DNA of 64,000 nt from Serratia marcescens subsp. marcescens ATCC 13880 (GTDB lineage Bacteria; Pseudomonadota; Gammaproteobacteria; Enterobacterales; Enterobacteriaceae), in the NCBI RefSeq assembly GCF_017299535.1, contig NZ_CP071238.1:3100001-3164000 (forward strand), given 5' to 3'. Both the position numbers and the translations under genes were made by a program. The notes below the pieces were generated by a model that saw only the letters and a program-made list of their open reading frames with translations, did not search any database and was not told where the DNA came from. Position 1 is the first letter of the stretch. The number at the start of each line of letters is the position of its first letter. Shown here one piece after another: positions 1 to 7,875 of this stretch.

Positions 1-1193
1 GAGTCCTGCGTCTTGATGGTCTGGGCGTTGGACTGGTAGTTACGCTGTGCGACGATCATGTTCACCAGCTCCTGGCTCAGATCGACGTTGGAAGACTCCA
101 GCGCGCCGCTGGTCAGCTTACCGAAGCCGCCGCCGCCCGACAGACCGACGCGCGGCTGACCGGACGCACCGGTTTCTTGCCACACGTTATCGCCCTGCGA
201 CGCCAGCCCTTCGGGGTTGGAGAAGTTGGCCATGACGATCTGGCCCAGCACTTGAGTCTGCTGGTTGGAATAGATGCCCACCACTGTGCCGTCGTTGTTG
301 ATCTGGAAGTTGGTGTATTCACCGGCGGCATAGCCGTCCTGCGCCACTTTGCTCACCGAGTCGCTGCCCACGTTCTGCTGCATGCTGCCGGCGAAGCTCA
401 GGGTGAAGTTTTGCGCCGGCGCGCCGTCTTTGGCGGCCATCGGGATCACCATGCTGAACTCGCCCGGCGCGCCGTTGGTGCTGGTGGTTTTGACCAGGTT
501 GCCGCTGGTGCTGAACTCCATGGTGCCGGCATCCACCGGAGCCGCGCTGCCGTCCTGGGTGTAGACCTGCCACTTGTTGTCTTCGGTCTTCACAAAGTAG
601 GCGTTGATGTTGTGCGCGTTGCCCAGTGAGTCGTAGGCGGTGATGGTGTTGACGTAGTTGTAGCTGTCCTGTTTGGTCGGATCGAAGGTCTTGTTCTCCG
701 GCACTTTATGGGTGGACTTCAGGTTGGCCACCATCTCGCCGGAGGTGGACGCCTTGGCGTTCATCATGCCTTCAGGAATGCTCAGCGGCACCGGGTTGGC
801 GCCCTGCTGGATGGTCGGCGGAGAGCCGGCCGCCGGGTAGCCGGTCAGCTGCAGGCCCTGCATGTTGGTCAGGTTGCGGTTCTCGTCCAGCTTGAACTGG
901 CCGTTGCGGGTATAGAAGATGCCGCCATCTTTATCCTGCATGCGGAAAAAGCCGTTGCCGTTGATGGCCACATCCAGCGCGCGGCTGGTGCCGGTGGTGG
1001 TGCCGCCCTTGAAGTTCTGGGTGATGCCGGACACTTTGACGCCCAGCCCGACCTGCGAACCGGCGAACATGTCGGCGAAGGAGACGCTGCCGGATTTGAA
1101 GCCCGCAGTCGCGGAGTTGGCGATGTTGTTACCGATCACGTCCAGGTTGGTTGCTGCCGCGTTCAAGCCGCTGACTGCCTGAGAAAAGGCCAT
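1..1193 (-). CDS. flgE: Flagellar hook protein FlgE (partial at left edge)
   Basis: Structural subunit of the flagellar hook, exported by the flagellar type III apparatus and polymerised outside the cell. The reading frame starts at an ATG at 1191-1193 and stays open to the left edge, giving 397 residues; FlgE proteins are usually about 400 to 420 residues, so only the extreme C-terminus is missing. The N-terminus reads MAFSQAVSGLNAAATNLDVI followed by GNNIANSAT, the rod/hook-family signature, and the visible C-terminal part has SSNVDLSQELVNMI and QRNYQSNAQ, the conserved terminal coiled-coil segment. It lies 54 bases downstream of flgD in the flgB-C-D-E order of Salmonella and E. coli, so flgF should follow beyond the window. 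Confidence 0.96.
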   Translation of the reverse strand, partial: MAFSQAVSGLNAAATNLDVIGNNIANSATAGFKSGSVSFADMFAGSQVGLGVKVSGITQNFKGGTTTGTSRALDVAINGNGFFRMQDKDGGIFYTRNGQFKLDENRNLTNMQGLQLTGYPAAGSPPTIQQGANPVPLSIPEGMMNAKASTSGEMVANLKSTHKVPENKTFDPTKQDSYNYVNTITAYDSLGNAHNINAYFVKTEDNKWQVYTQDGSAAPVDAGTMEFSTSGNLVKTTSTNGAPGEFSMVIPMAAKDGAPAQNFTLSFAGSMQQNVGSDSVSKVAQDGYAAGEYTNFQINNDGTVVGIYSNQQTQVLGQIVMANFSNPEGLASQGDNVWQETGASGQPRVGLSGGGGFGKLTSGALESSNVDLSQELVNMIVAQRNYQSNAQTIKTQD

Positions 1194-1247
1194 GTTATTC
1201 TCCGAATAGTGGTCAGGCTATCGTCCGATTGAGCCTGATGCTTGGGG

Positions 1248-1925
1248 TTATAAGATCTGTCGCACGTCTTCCAGGGTGGCGTTGCCCGCCAGGCCGAGAT
1301 CCAGCTTGGCGCCGTTGCCGTCGCGGATCACGCCGTTCACCAGCCCGAAGTGCAGGCTGCGCGCCACCAGTTGCTCGCCGTTGCCTTTGGCGTTAATCGC
1401 CACTTTGTAGGCGCCGTCGGGCGCGGTGGAGCCGTCATCCAGCGAGCCGTCCCAGGTGAAGGCGTGCACGCCGGCGGTCAGGCCGCCGATTTCAATGGTG
1501 CGCACCACCTGCCCGCTGGCGTTGGTGATGGTGGCGGTCACCTGATCGGCGGCGCGCTCCAGTTCCACGCCGAACGGCGTGGTGCTGACCTTGCCATCCT
1601 TGCTGCCGACCAGAATGTTGTTGCCTGGTACCATCACGCCGTGACCGATCAGCGCGGTGGCTTGCAGCGACTGGTTGCTGTTGATCTGGCCGGAGATCGA
1701 CCCCAGCGTGGTGTTAAGCTTTTCGATACCCTGAACGGTGTTGATCTGCGCCAGCTGCGACGTCAGCTCGTTGTTCTGCATCGGATTGGTCGGATCCTGG
1801 TTTTTCAACTGCGCCACCAGCAGCGTCAGGAAGCTGTTGTGCAGATCCTGGCTGTTGGTATTTTTGCTGTTGTTACCGATGACGGTGTTATCCAACGACT
1901 CGTTGGTGGTTGCGGCAATAGCCAT
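1248..1925 (-). CDS. flgD: Flagellar hook assembly scaffold FlgD
   Basis: Hook-capping protein that sits on the growing hook and lets FlgE subunits polymerise; it is lost once the hook is complete. The 225-residue product has the conserved N-terminal segment LLVAQLKNQDPTNPMQNNEL (about residues 34-53) and TSQLAQINTVQGIEKLN, followed by the Ig/Tudor-like core that includes the motif TFTWDG or similar (here AFTWDGSLDDGS). Length is close to that of the E. coli protein. It sits between flgC (12 bases upstream) and flgE on the minus strand, in the middle of the class II flgB operon, so expression should depend on FlhDC. Confidence 0.96.
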   Translation of the reverse strand: MAIAATTNESLDNTVIGNNSKNTNSQDLHNSFLTLLVAQLKNQDPTNPMQNNELTSQLAQINTVQGIEKLNTTLGSISGQINSNQSLQATALIGHGVMVPGNNILVGSKDGKVSTTPFGVELERAADQVTATITNASGQVVRTIEIGGLTAGVHAFTWDGSLDDGSTAPDGAYKVAINAKGNGEQLVARSLHFGLVNGVIRDGNGAKLDLGLAGNATLEDVRQIL

Positions 1926-1937
1926 GGGAAGCTCCGG

Positions 1938-2342
1938 TTACTGACCCAGCGTCAGGGTCTTCATCATCATCGACTTGGTGGTGTTGAGCACCTCGACGTT
2001 GGCCTGGTAGCTGCGGGAAGCGGAGATGGTGTTGACCATTTCCCCTACCACGTCGACATTCGGCATGCGCACATACCCCTTGGCGTCCGCCAGCGGGTTG
2101 CCCGGCTGATACACCAGACGCTCGGGCGCCGGATCGTCCACCACCTGGGCGACGCGAACGCCGCCGGTCGGTTGCCCCGGCGCCGCCGCGACCTGGAACA
2201 CCACCTGCTTGGCGCGGTAAGGTTCGCCGTCCGGGCCGGTCACGCTGTCGGCGTTGGCCATGTTGCTGGCGCTGACGTTCATGCGCTGGGATTGCGCCGA
2301 TAACGCCGAGCCGGAGATATCAAAAATATTCAGTAAAGACAT
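1938..2342 (-). CDS. flgC: Flagellar proximal rod protein FlgC
   Basis: Rod subunit that joins the MS-ring and FliE to the distal rod. The 134-residue protein starts [20 protein letters not shown] and carries [13 protein letters not shown], the N-terminal rod/hook signature, and ends with the C-terminal helix containing [15 protein letters not shown]. Length is the same as enterobacterial FlgC. The gene begins 5 bases after flgB and is followed by flgD, so it is in the usual flgBCDE order and almost certainly cotranscribed with them. Confidence 0.97.
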   Translation of the reverse strand: MSLLNIFDISGSALSAQSQRMNVSASNMANADSVTGPDGEPYRAKQVVFQVAAAPGQPTGGVRVAQVVDDPAPERLVYQPGNPLADAKGYVRMPNVDVVGEMVNTISASRSYQANVEVLNTTKSMMMKTLTLGQ

Positions 2343-2347
2343 GCGCC

Positions 2348-2761
2348 TTATCCTTGTTGCAGCACGGACATCATCCCTTTGATCTGCCCATTGAGCAGCG
2401 TCAGGTCGGTCTGATATTTCAGGCTGTTATCGGCAAAGTTGGTGCGTTCGCGATCCATGTCCACCGTGTTGCCGTCCATCGACGGCTGGTCCGGCACTCG
2501 GAACAGCAGATCGAGCTGTGGCGGCTGCAGGGTCTGCGCCGGGATGTGGCGCGCCGCCGTCAGGTTGAGCGCCATGCCGTTGCCGCTGACGCGCCCCTGC
2601 TCCAGCACCTTGTTCAATTGGCTGGCGAAATCGATATCCCGCGCCTGATAACCCGGCGTGTCTGCGTTGGCGATGTTGGCGGCCAGAATTTCCTGCCGCT
2701 GGGCGCGCAAGTTCAGCGCCTCTTGGCCAAAGCGCAGAGCCGCGTCCAGTTTGTCGAGCAT
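2348..2761 (-). CDS. flgB: Flagellar proximal rod protein FlgB
   Basis: Most proximal rod subunit of the flagellar basal body. The 137-residue product begins [20 protein letters not shown], with [20 protein letters not shown] as the rod signature around residues 23-42, and a C-terminal amphipathic helix ([21 protein letters not shown]). It is the first gene of the minus-strand flgB-C-D-E operon; a strong ribosome binding site (GGAGGGAGC) precedes the ATG. The 160-base gap to the divergent flgA should contain the class II FlhDC-dependent promoters for both directions, but I cannot point to individual FlhDC half-sites with confidence. Confidence 0.97.
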   Translation of the reverse strand: MLDKLDAALRFGQEALNLRAQRQEILAANIANADTPGYQARDIDFASQLNKVLEQGRVSGNGMALNLTAARHIPAQTLQPPQLDLLFRVPDQPSMDGNTVDMDRERTNFADNSLKYQTDLTLLNGQIKGMMSVLQQG

Positions 2762-2921
2762 GCTCCCTCCGCGAGGTTAGAATTTGGAGTCGACAGCATA
2801 AACGCCCCCTGCGCCACCCTATCGCGGGAATAAACGCAAAATGGGGCGCTATTTATCTGCTTAGCCTGCGCGCGCTGCGGGTACACTTACGCGTATCCCG
2901 ATGAAGCTTGAGAAGATGACG

Positions 2922-3575
2922 ATGAAAGGTAAAATGCTGCTGCTTATCGGCCTGCTGTGCAGTCTGAACGCGCGCGCCGACGATCTGGCGACGCAAATCG
3001 AAAGCTTCATCCAGGGCAAGTTCAGCGGTGAACCGGTACAGGTAAAAGTGCGGGTGCGCACGCCGCCGAACCAATGGCCCGCTTGCGAACTGCCGCAGCT
3101 GTCGCTGCCGCCCAACGCGCGGATCGGCGGCAACGTCAGCATTTCGGTGCGCTGTGGCCAGGAGCGGCGTTTTATCCAGACGCAGGTGCAGGTGTTCGGC
3201 CGCTATCTCGTTTCGGCGCGCGGCATCAGCGCCGGCAGCCGGTTGACGGCGGCGGATCTGGCGTTGAAAGCAGGCCGGCTCGATACCCTGCCGCCGCGCG
3301 CGCTGACCGAAGCGGGCAAAGCGTTGGGCGCCGTCAGCCTGCGCAACATCAGCCCCGGTCAGCCGCTGACCCTCGCCATGCTGCGCCGCGCCTGGATTAT
3401 CAAGGCAGGGCAACCGGTGCAGGTCAACGCACAGGGCGAAGGATTCAGCATCAGCGGTGCGGGCAAGGCGATGAACAACGCCGCCGCCGAAGACAGCGTG
3501 CGGGTGCGCATGGCCTCCGGGCAGATCGTCAGCGGCGTGGTCGGGGACGACGGCGCGATCCGTATTACGTTATAA
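2922..3575 (+). CDS. flgA: Flagellar P-ring assembly chaperone FlgA
   Basis: Periplasmic chaperone needed for assembly of the FlgI P-ring. The predicted protein has a Sec signal peptide, MKGKMLLLIGLLCSLNARA, with cleavage probably before DDLATQIES, then a two-domain SAF-type fold whose C-terminal part contains the SAF segment around GISAGSRLTAADL. I chose the ATG at 2922 because GAGAAG ends 6 bases upstream and the resulting 217 residues match the length of E. coli FlgA (219); in-frame ATGs at 2901 and 2916 would add 7 or 2 residues and have poor ribosome binding sites. Divergent from flgB, as in E. coli, and followed by flgM and flgN. Confidence 0.93.
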   Translation: MKGKMLLLIGLLCSLNARADDLATQIESFIQGKFSGEPVQVKVRVRTPPNQWPACELPQLSLPPNARIGGNVSISVRCGQERRFIQTQVQVFGRYLVSARGISAGSRLTAADLALKAGRLDTLPPRALTEAGKALGAVSLRNISPGQPLTLAMLRRAWIIKAGQPVQVNAQGEGFSISGAGKAMNNAAAEDSVRVRMASGQIVSGVVGDDGAIRITL

Positions 3576-3580
3576 AAAAG

Positions 3581-3607
3581 TAAAGGTTCCGCAAACCTTG
3601 CCGATAA
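3581..3607 (+). promoter_or_regulatory. Sigma-28 (FliA) promoter for flgM-flgN
   Basis: TAAAGGTT (3581-3588), an 11-base spacer and GCCGATAA (3600-3607) match the FliA consensus TAAAGTTT-N11-GCCGATAA with one change in the -35 element. It lies just after the flgA stop and about 100 bases before flgM. This gives flgM its own class III promoter in addition to read-through from the flgA class II promoter, as known for Salmonella. Confidence 0.88.
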
Positions 3608-3704
3608 GACAAATCAAGCAGCATTTTATTGGCCACCAGGGCCGCAAAACTTTCATTGCAGCGTCGTCGCCCGCGAGCGGTCACGGCGTAAACGGAGATG
3701 GACC

Positions 3705-4016
3705 ATGAGTATCGATCGCACCCAGCGGTTACAGCCGGTTTCCACTGTGCAACCGCGAGAAACCCCGGCCGACAACCCGCTCCAATCGCGCAAGGCCGCC
3801 GTGGCGGAAACCGCCGTCAGCGGCACGCAGGTCAAACTGAGCGAGGCGCAGGCGCGCCTGATGCAGCCGGGCACCCAGGATATCGATATGGGTCGGGTCG
3901 AGGCCATCAAGCAGGCGATCCGCAACGGCGAACTGAAGATGGACGCCGGCAAAATCGCCGATGCGCTGCTGCAAGACGCGCAGAGCGATGTTCAATGGAT
4001 CGCCGGACGCGACTGA
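3705..4016 (+). CDS. flgM: Anti-sigma-28 factor FlgM
   Basis: Binds FliA and holds class III flagellar transcription off until the hook-basal body is finished, after which FlgM is exported. The 103-residue product starts [20 protein letters not shown] and has the C-terminal FliA-binding part ([20 protein letters not shown], about residues 62-81, then [12 protein letters not shown]), the conserved and partly helical region of the family. The N-terminal half is low complexity and probably unstructured, as known for FlgM. Preceded by a sigma-28 promoter and followed by the export chaperone gene flgN after 39 bases. Confidence 0.96.
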   Translation: MSIDRTQRLQPVSTVQPRETPADNPLQSRKAAVAETAVSGTQVKLSEAQARLMQPGTQDIDMGRVEAIKQAIRNGELKMDAGKIADALLQDAQSDVQWIAGRD

Positions 4017-4055
4017 CAGCGCGCGGCGAGTAGCGGTAAAGGATAAGTCATTACT

Positions 4056-4490
4056 ATGGAAAACCTGGCACAACTGCTGGACAAACTGTTGGAAACGCTG
4101 CAGGCGCTCAACGGCGTGCTGGAGGAAGAGCACGACTTGCTGTGCTCCGGCCAGTTGCCGGGCGTGGCCTTGCAGCGCGTCACCGATGCCAAAAGCCAAC
4201 TGCTGGCGACGGTCGCTTACCTCGAGCAACAGCGCCTGGGGCAGGAAAAAACCTGCGGGCAACGCGCCCCCTATGCCAGCCAAGCGCCCCTGGCCGATCG
4301 TTGGCAGCGCGTTCAGTTGCTGAGCCAAACGCTGCGCGAAAAGAACCAGCACAACGGTCTGCTGCTCAATCAGCAGATCGACCATAACGCGCAGGCGCTG
4401 GCCATCCTCAGCAAAAACAACAAATCGCTGTATGGCCCAGATGGCCAGTCGCACGCCGGCAGCCTGCTCGGCAGAAAAATCGGCGTCTGA
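4056..4490 (+). CDS. flgN: Flagellar export chaperone FlgN
   Basis: Cytoplasmic chaperone that delivers the hook-filament junction proteins FlgK and FlgL to the export gate. The 144-residue product is mostly helical, with an N-terminal segment MENLAQLLDKLLETLQALNG and a central region LEEEHDLLCSGQLPGVALQR that matches enterobacterial FlgN; its length is close to the usual 138-140. It closes the flgA-M-N group and is followed by a hairpin at 4503-4527. Confidence 0.94.
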   Translation: MENLAQLLDKLLETLQALNGVLEEEHDLLCSGQLPGVALQRVTDAKSQLLATVAYLEQQRLGQEKTCGQRAPYASQAPLADRWQRVQLLSQTLREKNQHNGLLLNQQIDHNAQALAILSKNNKSLYGPDGQSHAGSLLGRKIGV

Positions 4491-4502
4491 CCTGACTCAT
4501 TT

Positions 4503-4527
4503 CGCCCGGTGAGCCTATCACCGGGCG
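4503..4527 (+). terminator. Hairpin after flgN
   Basis: CGCCCGGTGA and TCACCGGGCG form a perfect 10-base stem with a 5-base loop 13 bases after the flgN stop. There is no run of T after the stem, so it could be a terminator of weak type or an mRNA 3' stabilising structure. Confidence 0.5.
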
Positions 4528-4683
4528 CGCGTTAACCGGCTTCTGCGCATCCCCTCGCATTTTCTCCCTATCACTCTTTGAATTCACTTAAGACTTTGCG
4601 CCAGGCTGCGCATGGCGTGAATTTGGCTGTTTCTTTCCCTTTGGCCGCTTGTCACCCTGTGGTTATTTTTAAACCACTTGAAA

Positions 4684-4702
4684 TATACCCTTAACGGGTA
4701 TA
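4684..4702 (+). promoter_or_regulatory. Palindromic operator of the RelE/XRE toxin-antitoxin operon
   Basis: TATACCC and GGGTATA form a perfect inverted repeat around the 5-base centre TTAAC, 18 bases before the toxin ATG. Position and symmetry fit autoregulation by the XRE-type antitoxin encoded second in the operon. A ribosome binding site (AGGGAGAG) follows at once. Confidence 0.65.
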
Positions 4703-4720
4703 GATTCGCAGGGAGAGCGA

Positions 4721-5095
4721 ATGGTCGACATTTATCTCACCAAAACCTTTCAGGGTTTTGCCGCACGCGAGCGCATCAGTGATGCCACGATAGTGAAAGC
4801 GGCGCGAGAGATGCAACATCAGCTGTACGACGCCAATCTTGGCGGTTGCGTATACAAAAAGCGCATCGCTCGGGCTGGTGCGGGCAAACGTGGCGGCTAT
4901 CGGGTACTGATCGTTTTTCGCGATGAAGAACGCCTGTTTTTTATGCGCGGCTTTGCCAAAAGTGAGAGAGAAAACATCAGTACGGATGAGTTACAGGGAT
5001 TGAAACATCTGGCTGCGCTGTATCTGGATTATTCGCCATTCAGACTCTACCAGCTGGTCAACAACAGGGAGTTACGGAGGCTAAGCGATGAGTAA
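4721..5095 (+). CDS. RelE/HigB-like type II toxin
   Basis: Predicted toxin of a type II toxin-antitoxin pair; members of this family are ribosome-dependent or related mRNA interferases. The 124-residue protein has the fold pattern of the family: an N-terminal segment with MVDIYLTKTFQGFAARE, the basic stretch KRIARAGAGKRGGYRVL (about residues 48-64), and a beta strand with LFFMRGFAKSERENIS, a feature of the RelE/Gp49-like subfamily in which the toxin gene comes first. It overlaps the antitoxin gene by 8 bases and is preceded by a palindromic operator. Family assignment is from sequence pattern; which mRNA it cuts is unknown. Confidence 0.82.
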   Translation: MVDIYLTKTFQGFAARERISDATIVKAAREMQHQLYDANLGGCVYKKRIARAGAGKRGGYRVLIVFRDEERLFFMRGFAKSERENISTDELQGLKHLAALYLDYSPFRLYQLVNNRELRRLSDE

Positions 5096-5390
5096 AATTC
5101 TTGCCGAGATCCACCAGGAAGTTCAGGGGCTGCACCGCGCCGGTTTCGTCGACGACGTGACCATGCGCACCTTCGACATGCTGTGCCTGCGGCCGGTGAA
5201 GCAGTTCGGGCCGGCCGAGATCCGCGCGCTGCGCGAACGGGAAAACGTCAGTCAGCCGGTATTTGCGCTGTATCTCAACGTCAGCAAAAAAGCGGTGCAG
5301 AAATGGGAGCGCGGCGAAGCGCAACCGAACTCCGCCGCGATGAAACTGCTGACGCTGGTGGAACGCAACGGCCTGCAAATTCTGGCCTGA
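5088..5390 (+). CDS. XRE-family antitoxin (HigA-like)
   Basis: Antitoxin and repressor partner of the upstream RelE-like toxin. In 100 residues it has an N-terminal helical arm (MSKILAEIHQEVQGLHRAGF) and a C-terminal helix-turn-helix, ENVSQPVFALYLNVSKKAVQ followed by KWERGEAQPNSAAMKLL (about residues 49-87), which is the typical HigA2/NadS-like pattern. The start overlaps the toxin stop by 8 bases, so the two are translationally coupled. Presumably binds the TATACCC/GGGTATA palindrome upstream. It faces flhE, ending 2 bases before the convergent flhE stop. Confidence 0.85.
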   Translation: MSKILAEIHQEVQGLHRAGFVDDVTMRTFDMLCLRPVKQFGPAEIRALRERENVSQPVFALYLNVSKKAVQKWERGEAQPNSAAMKLLTLVERNGLQILA

Positions 5391-5392
5391 TG

Positions 5393-5797
5393 TTACTGAT
5401 AATTGACGATCACCTGATTGCCAATCACCCGCAGCGGCGGGTTCAACCCGCCTTGCGACTGCACGTAATAGATAAAGCGCAATTCCGCATTGGCCGGCTC
5501 GCCCTGCAGACCGTCACTGCTGCCGCTGCCGCCGCCCAGTGGAATGCAGCGGTTCACCGTACACAGCTGCGCCTGCAGCCCCACTGGCTCCGGCCCCAGC
5601 AAACGGTAGCGCCAGCTGACGCGGGTGATGCGCGCATGGGCATCCGGCAGCGCGTTCGGCGGCCGCAAAGCGGCGGATTCATCACGCATGCCGCCCTGTT
5701 CCAGCGTCACGCCCGCCCCTTCGGCCACCCAGGAGCCGGACACCGCATAGGCGGCGAGCGGCGCCAGCAAACAAAATACGAACAAACAGCGTTTCAT
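5393..5797 (-). CDS. flhE: Flagellar protein FlhE
   Basis: Periplasmic protein found in enterobacterial flhBAE operons; it is thought to guard against proton leakage through the flagellar export gate and influences swarming. The 134-residue product starts with a signal peptide (MKRCLFVFCLLAPLAAYAVS) and has the conserved C-terminal part with two cysteines in QLCTVNRCIPLGGGSG. Its ATG overlaps the flhA stop as TGATG, so translation is coupled to flhA. It ends 2 bases from the convergent antitoxin gene. Confidence 0.93.
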   Translation of the reverse strand: MKRCLFVFCLLAPLAAYAVSGSWVAEGAGVTLEQGGMRDESAALRPPNALPDAHARITRVSWRYRLLGPEPVGLQAQLCTVNRCIPLGGGSGSSDGLQGEPANAELRFIYYVQSQGGLNPPLRVIGNQVIVNYQ

Positions 5798-7875
5798 CAG
5801 GCGGCTCCAATGGTCGAGGTCATGCGAATCTGGCGATCGTCGTTAATCTCCAGGTTGGACAGCACCACGAGCTGCGGCAGGCTGCGACGCAGGAAGCGCG
5901 CCAGTAAAGGACGCAGCGCATGGTTAACCAACAGCACCGGCGGCGCGCTGAGCATCTCTTGCCGCTGCAGCGCCTGGCGCGCCTGATCCAGCAAGCGATC
6001 GGCCAGCCCCGGCTCCAGGCCGCCGCCGCCCTGCAACGCCTGCAACAACAAGCGCTCCAGCTGGGTATCCAGCCCGATAACCTGAATCTCGCCGTTGCCC
6101 GGGAACCACTGCTGCGTGATCGCCCGGCCCAGCGCCACCCGCACCACGGTCGTCAGCTCATAAGGATCGCTCTGCGCCGGGGCATGTTCCGCCAGCGTTT
6201 CGACGATGGTGCGCATATCGCGGATAGAGACGCGTTCGGCCAGCAGGTTTTGCAGCACCTTGTGCAACGTCGTCAGCGACACCACGCCCGGCACGAAGTC
6301 TTCGGTCAGTTTAGGCATCTCCTGCGACACGCGATCCAGCAACTGCTGGGTCTCCTGGCGGCCGAACAGCTCGCTGGCGAACTGGCCGATCAGGTGATTG
6401 AGGTGTGTCGCCACCACGGTGCTGGCTTCCACCACGGTAAAGCCCTGGATCTGCGCCTGCTCGCGCAAGGCGCTATCGATCCACACCGCCTCGAGCCCAA
6501 AGGCCGGATCGACGGTTTTGTCTCCCGCCAGCTCCCCAACGGCATTGCCGGGGTTGATCGCCAGCCAACGGCCCGGCTGCGCTTCACCGCTGCCGATCTC
6601 GACGCCTTTCATCAGGATGCGGTAGCTGGCTGGCGGCAGTTCCAGGTTGTCGCGAATGTGCACCACCGGCGGCAGATACCCCATGTCCTGGGCAAATTTC
6701 TTGCGGATCCCGCGGATACGCCCAAGCAGCTCGCCGTTCTGTTGAAAGTCGACCATCGGAATCAACCGGTAGCCCACTTCCATCCCCAGCGGATCTTCCA
6801 ACTGCACGTCGGCCCAGCTGGCCTCGGCGGCCTGCGGATTCTCCGGCATCACCGGATCTTCCACCGTTTTCGGCGCCTGTTGTTCACGGCCGCGCAGCCA
6901 CCAGGCGAGGCCCAGCAGAGCCGCGGTAAACAGCAGGAACACCAGGTTCGGCATGCCCGGCACCAGCCCCAGCAGGCCCAGCACCCCGGCGCTCAGCAGC
7001 ATCACGCGCGGATTGTTGAACAGCTGGCCCACCATCTGCTCGCCGACATCCTGATCGGTCGCGACGCGGGTGACGATAACGCCGGCGGCGGTGGAGATCA
7101 CCAACGCCGGGATCTGCGCCACCAGGCCGTCACCGATGGTCAGCAGCGTATAGCTTTCCGCCGCCGCCCCCAGTTCCATGCCGTGTTGCACGACGCCGAC
7201 CAACAGGCCGCCAACCACGTTCAGCACCATGATCATCAGGCCGGCGATGGCGTCGCCGCGCACGAATTTACTGGCGCCGTCCATCGAGCCGTAGAAGTCG
7301 GCCTCCTGGGTCACTTCGGCGCGGCGTTTCTTCGCTTCGTCTTCACCGATCAGGCCGGCGTTCAGATCGGCGTCGATCGCCATCTGTTTACCCGGCATGC
7401 CGTCCAGGACGAAACGCGCGCCCACTTCGGCGATACGCCCCGCCCCCTTGGTGATCACCATGAAGTTGATTAACACCAGGATGATGAACACCACGATGCC
7501 GATGGCGAAGTTGCCGCCCACCAGGAAGTGGCCGAAGGCTTCCACCACGCGGCCGGCGGCGGCGGAACCGGTATGCCCCTCCAGCAAGATGATGCGCGTC
7601 GACGCGACGTTGAGCGACAAACGCAGCAACGTGGAGAACAGCAGGATGGTCGGGAAAGCGGCGAATTCGAGCGTGCGCTGGGTGAACATCGCCACCAGCA
7701 GCACCATGATCGACAGCGCAATGTTGAAGGTAAACAGCAGGTCGAGGATAAACGCCGGCAACGGCAACACCATCATCGACAGAATCAGCAGGATCAGCAC
7801 CGGGCCGGCCAGCACCTGCCACTGCGTATCTTTAAAATTGCCCGGCAAACGAAGCAGGGAGGCCAAATTAGCCAT
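5797..7875 (-). CDS. flhA: Flagellar export gate protein FlhA
   Basis: Integral membrane component of the flagellar type III export gate; its nonameric cytoplasmic ring binds chaperone-substrate complexes. 692 residues, the usual length, with about eight transmembrane segments in the first 330 residues and the FHIPEP-family motif block RTLEFAAFPTILLFSTLLRL and NVASTRIILLEGHTG, then the soluble cytoplasmic domain. I chose the ATG at 7873-7875 because the protein then begins MANLASLLRLPGNFKDTQWQ exactly like Salmonella FlhA; an upstream in-frame start at 7896 would add 7 residues. It overlaps the end of flhB by 8 bases and the start of flhE, forming one operon. Confidence 0.97.
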   Translation of the reverse strand: MANLASLLRLPGNFKDTQWQVLAGPVLILLILSMMVLPLPAFILDLLFTFNIALSIMVLLVAMFTQRTLEFAAFPTILLFSTLLRLSLNVASTRIILLEGHTGSAAAGRVVEAFGHFLVGGNFAIGIVVFIILVLINFMVITKGAGRIAEVGARFVLDGMPGKQMAIDADLNAGLIGEDEAKKRRAEVTQEADFYGSMDGASKFVRGDAIAGLMIMVLNVVGGLLVGVVQHGMELGAAAESYTLLTIGDGLVAQIPALVISTAAGVIVTRVATDQDVGEQMVGQLFNNPRVMLLSAGVLGLLGLVPGMPNLVFLLFTAALLGLAWWLRGREQQAPKTVEDPVMPENPQAAEASWADVQLEDPLGMEVGYRLIPMVDFQQNGELLGRIRGIRKKFAQDMGYLPPVVHIRDNLELPPASYRILMKGVEIGSGEAQPGRWLAINPGNAVGELAGDKTVDPAFGLEAVWIDSALREQAQIQGFTVVEASTVVATHLNHLIGQFASELFGRQETQQLLDRVSQEMPKLTEDFVPGVVSLTTLHKVLQNLLAERVSIRDMRTIVETLAEHAPAQSDPYELTTVVRVALGRAITQQWFPGNGEIQVIGLDTQLERLLLQALQGGGGLEPGLADRLLDQARQALQRQEMLSAPPVLLVNHALRPLLARFLRRSLPQLVVLSNLEINDDRQIRMTSTIGAA

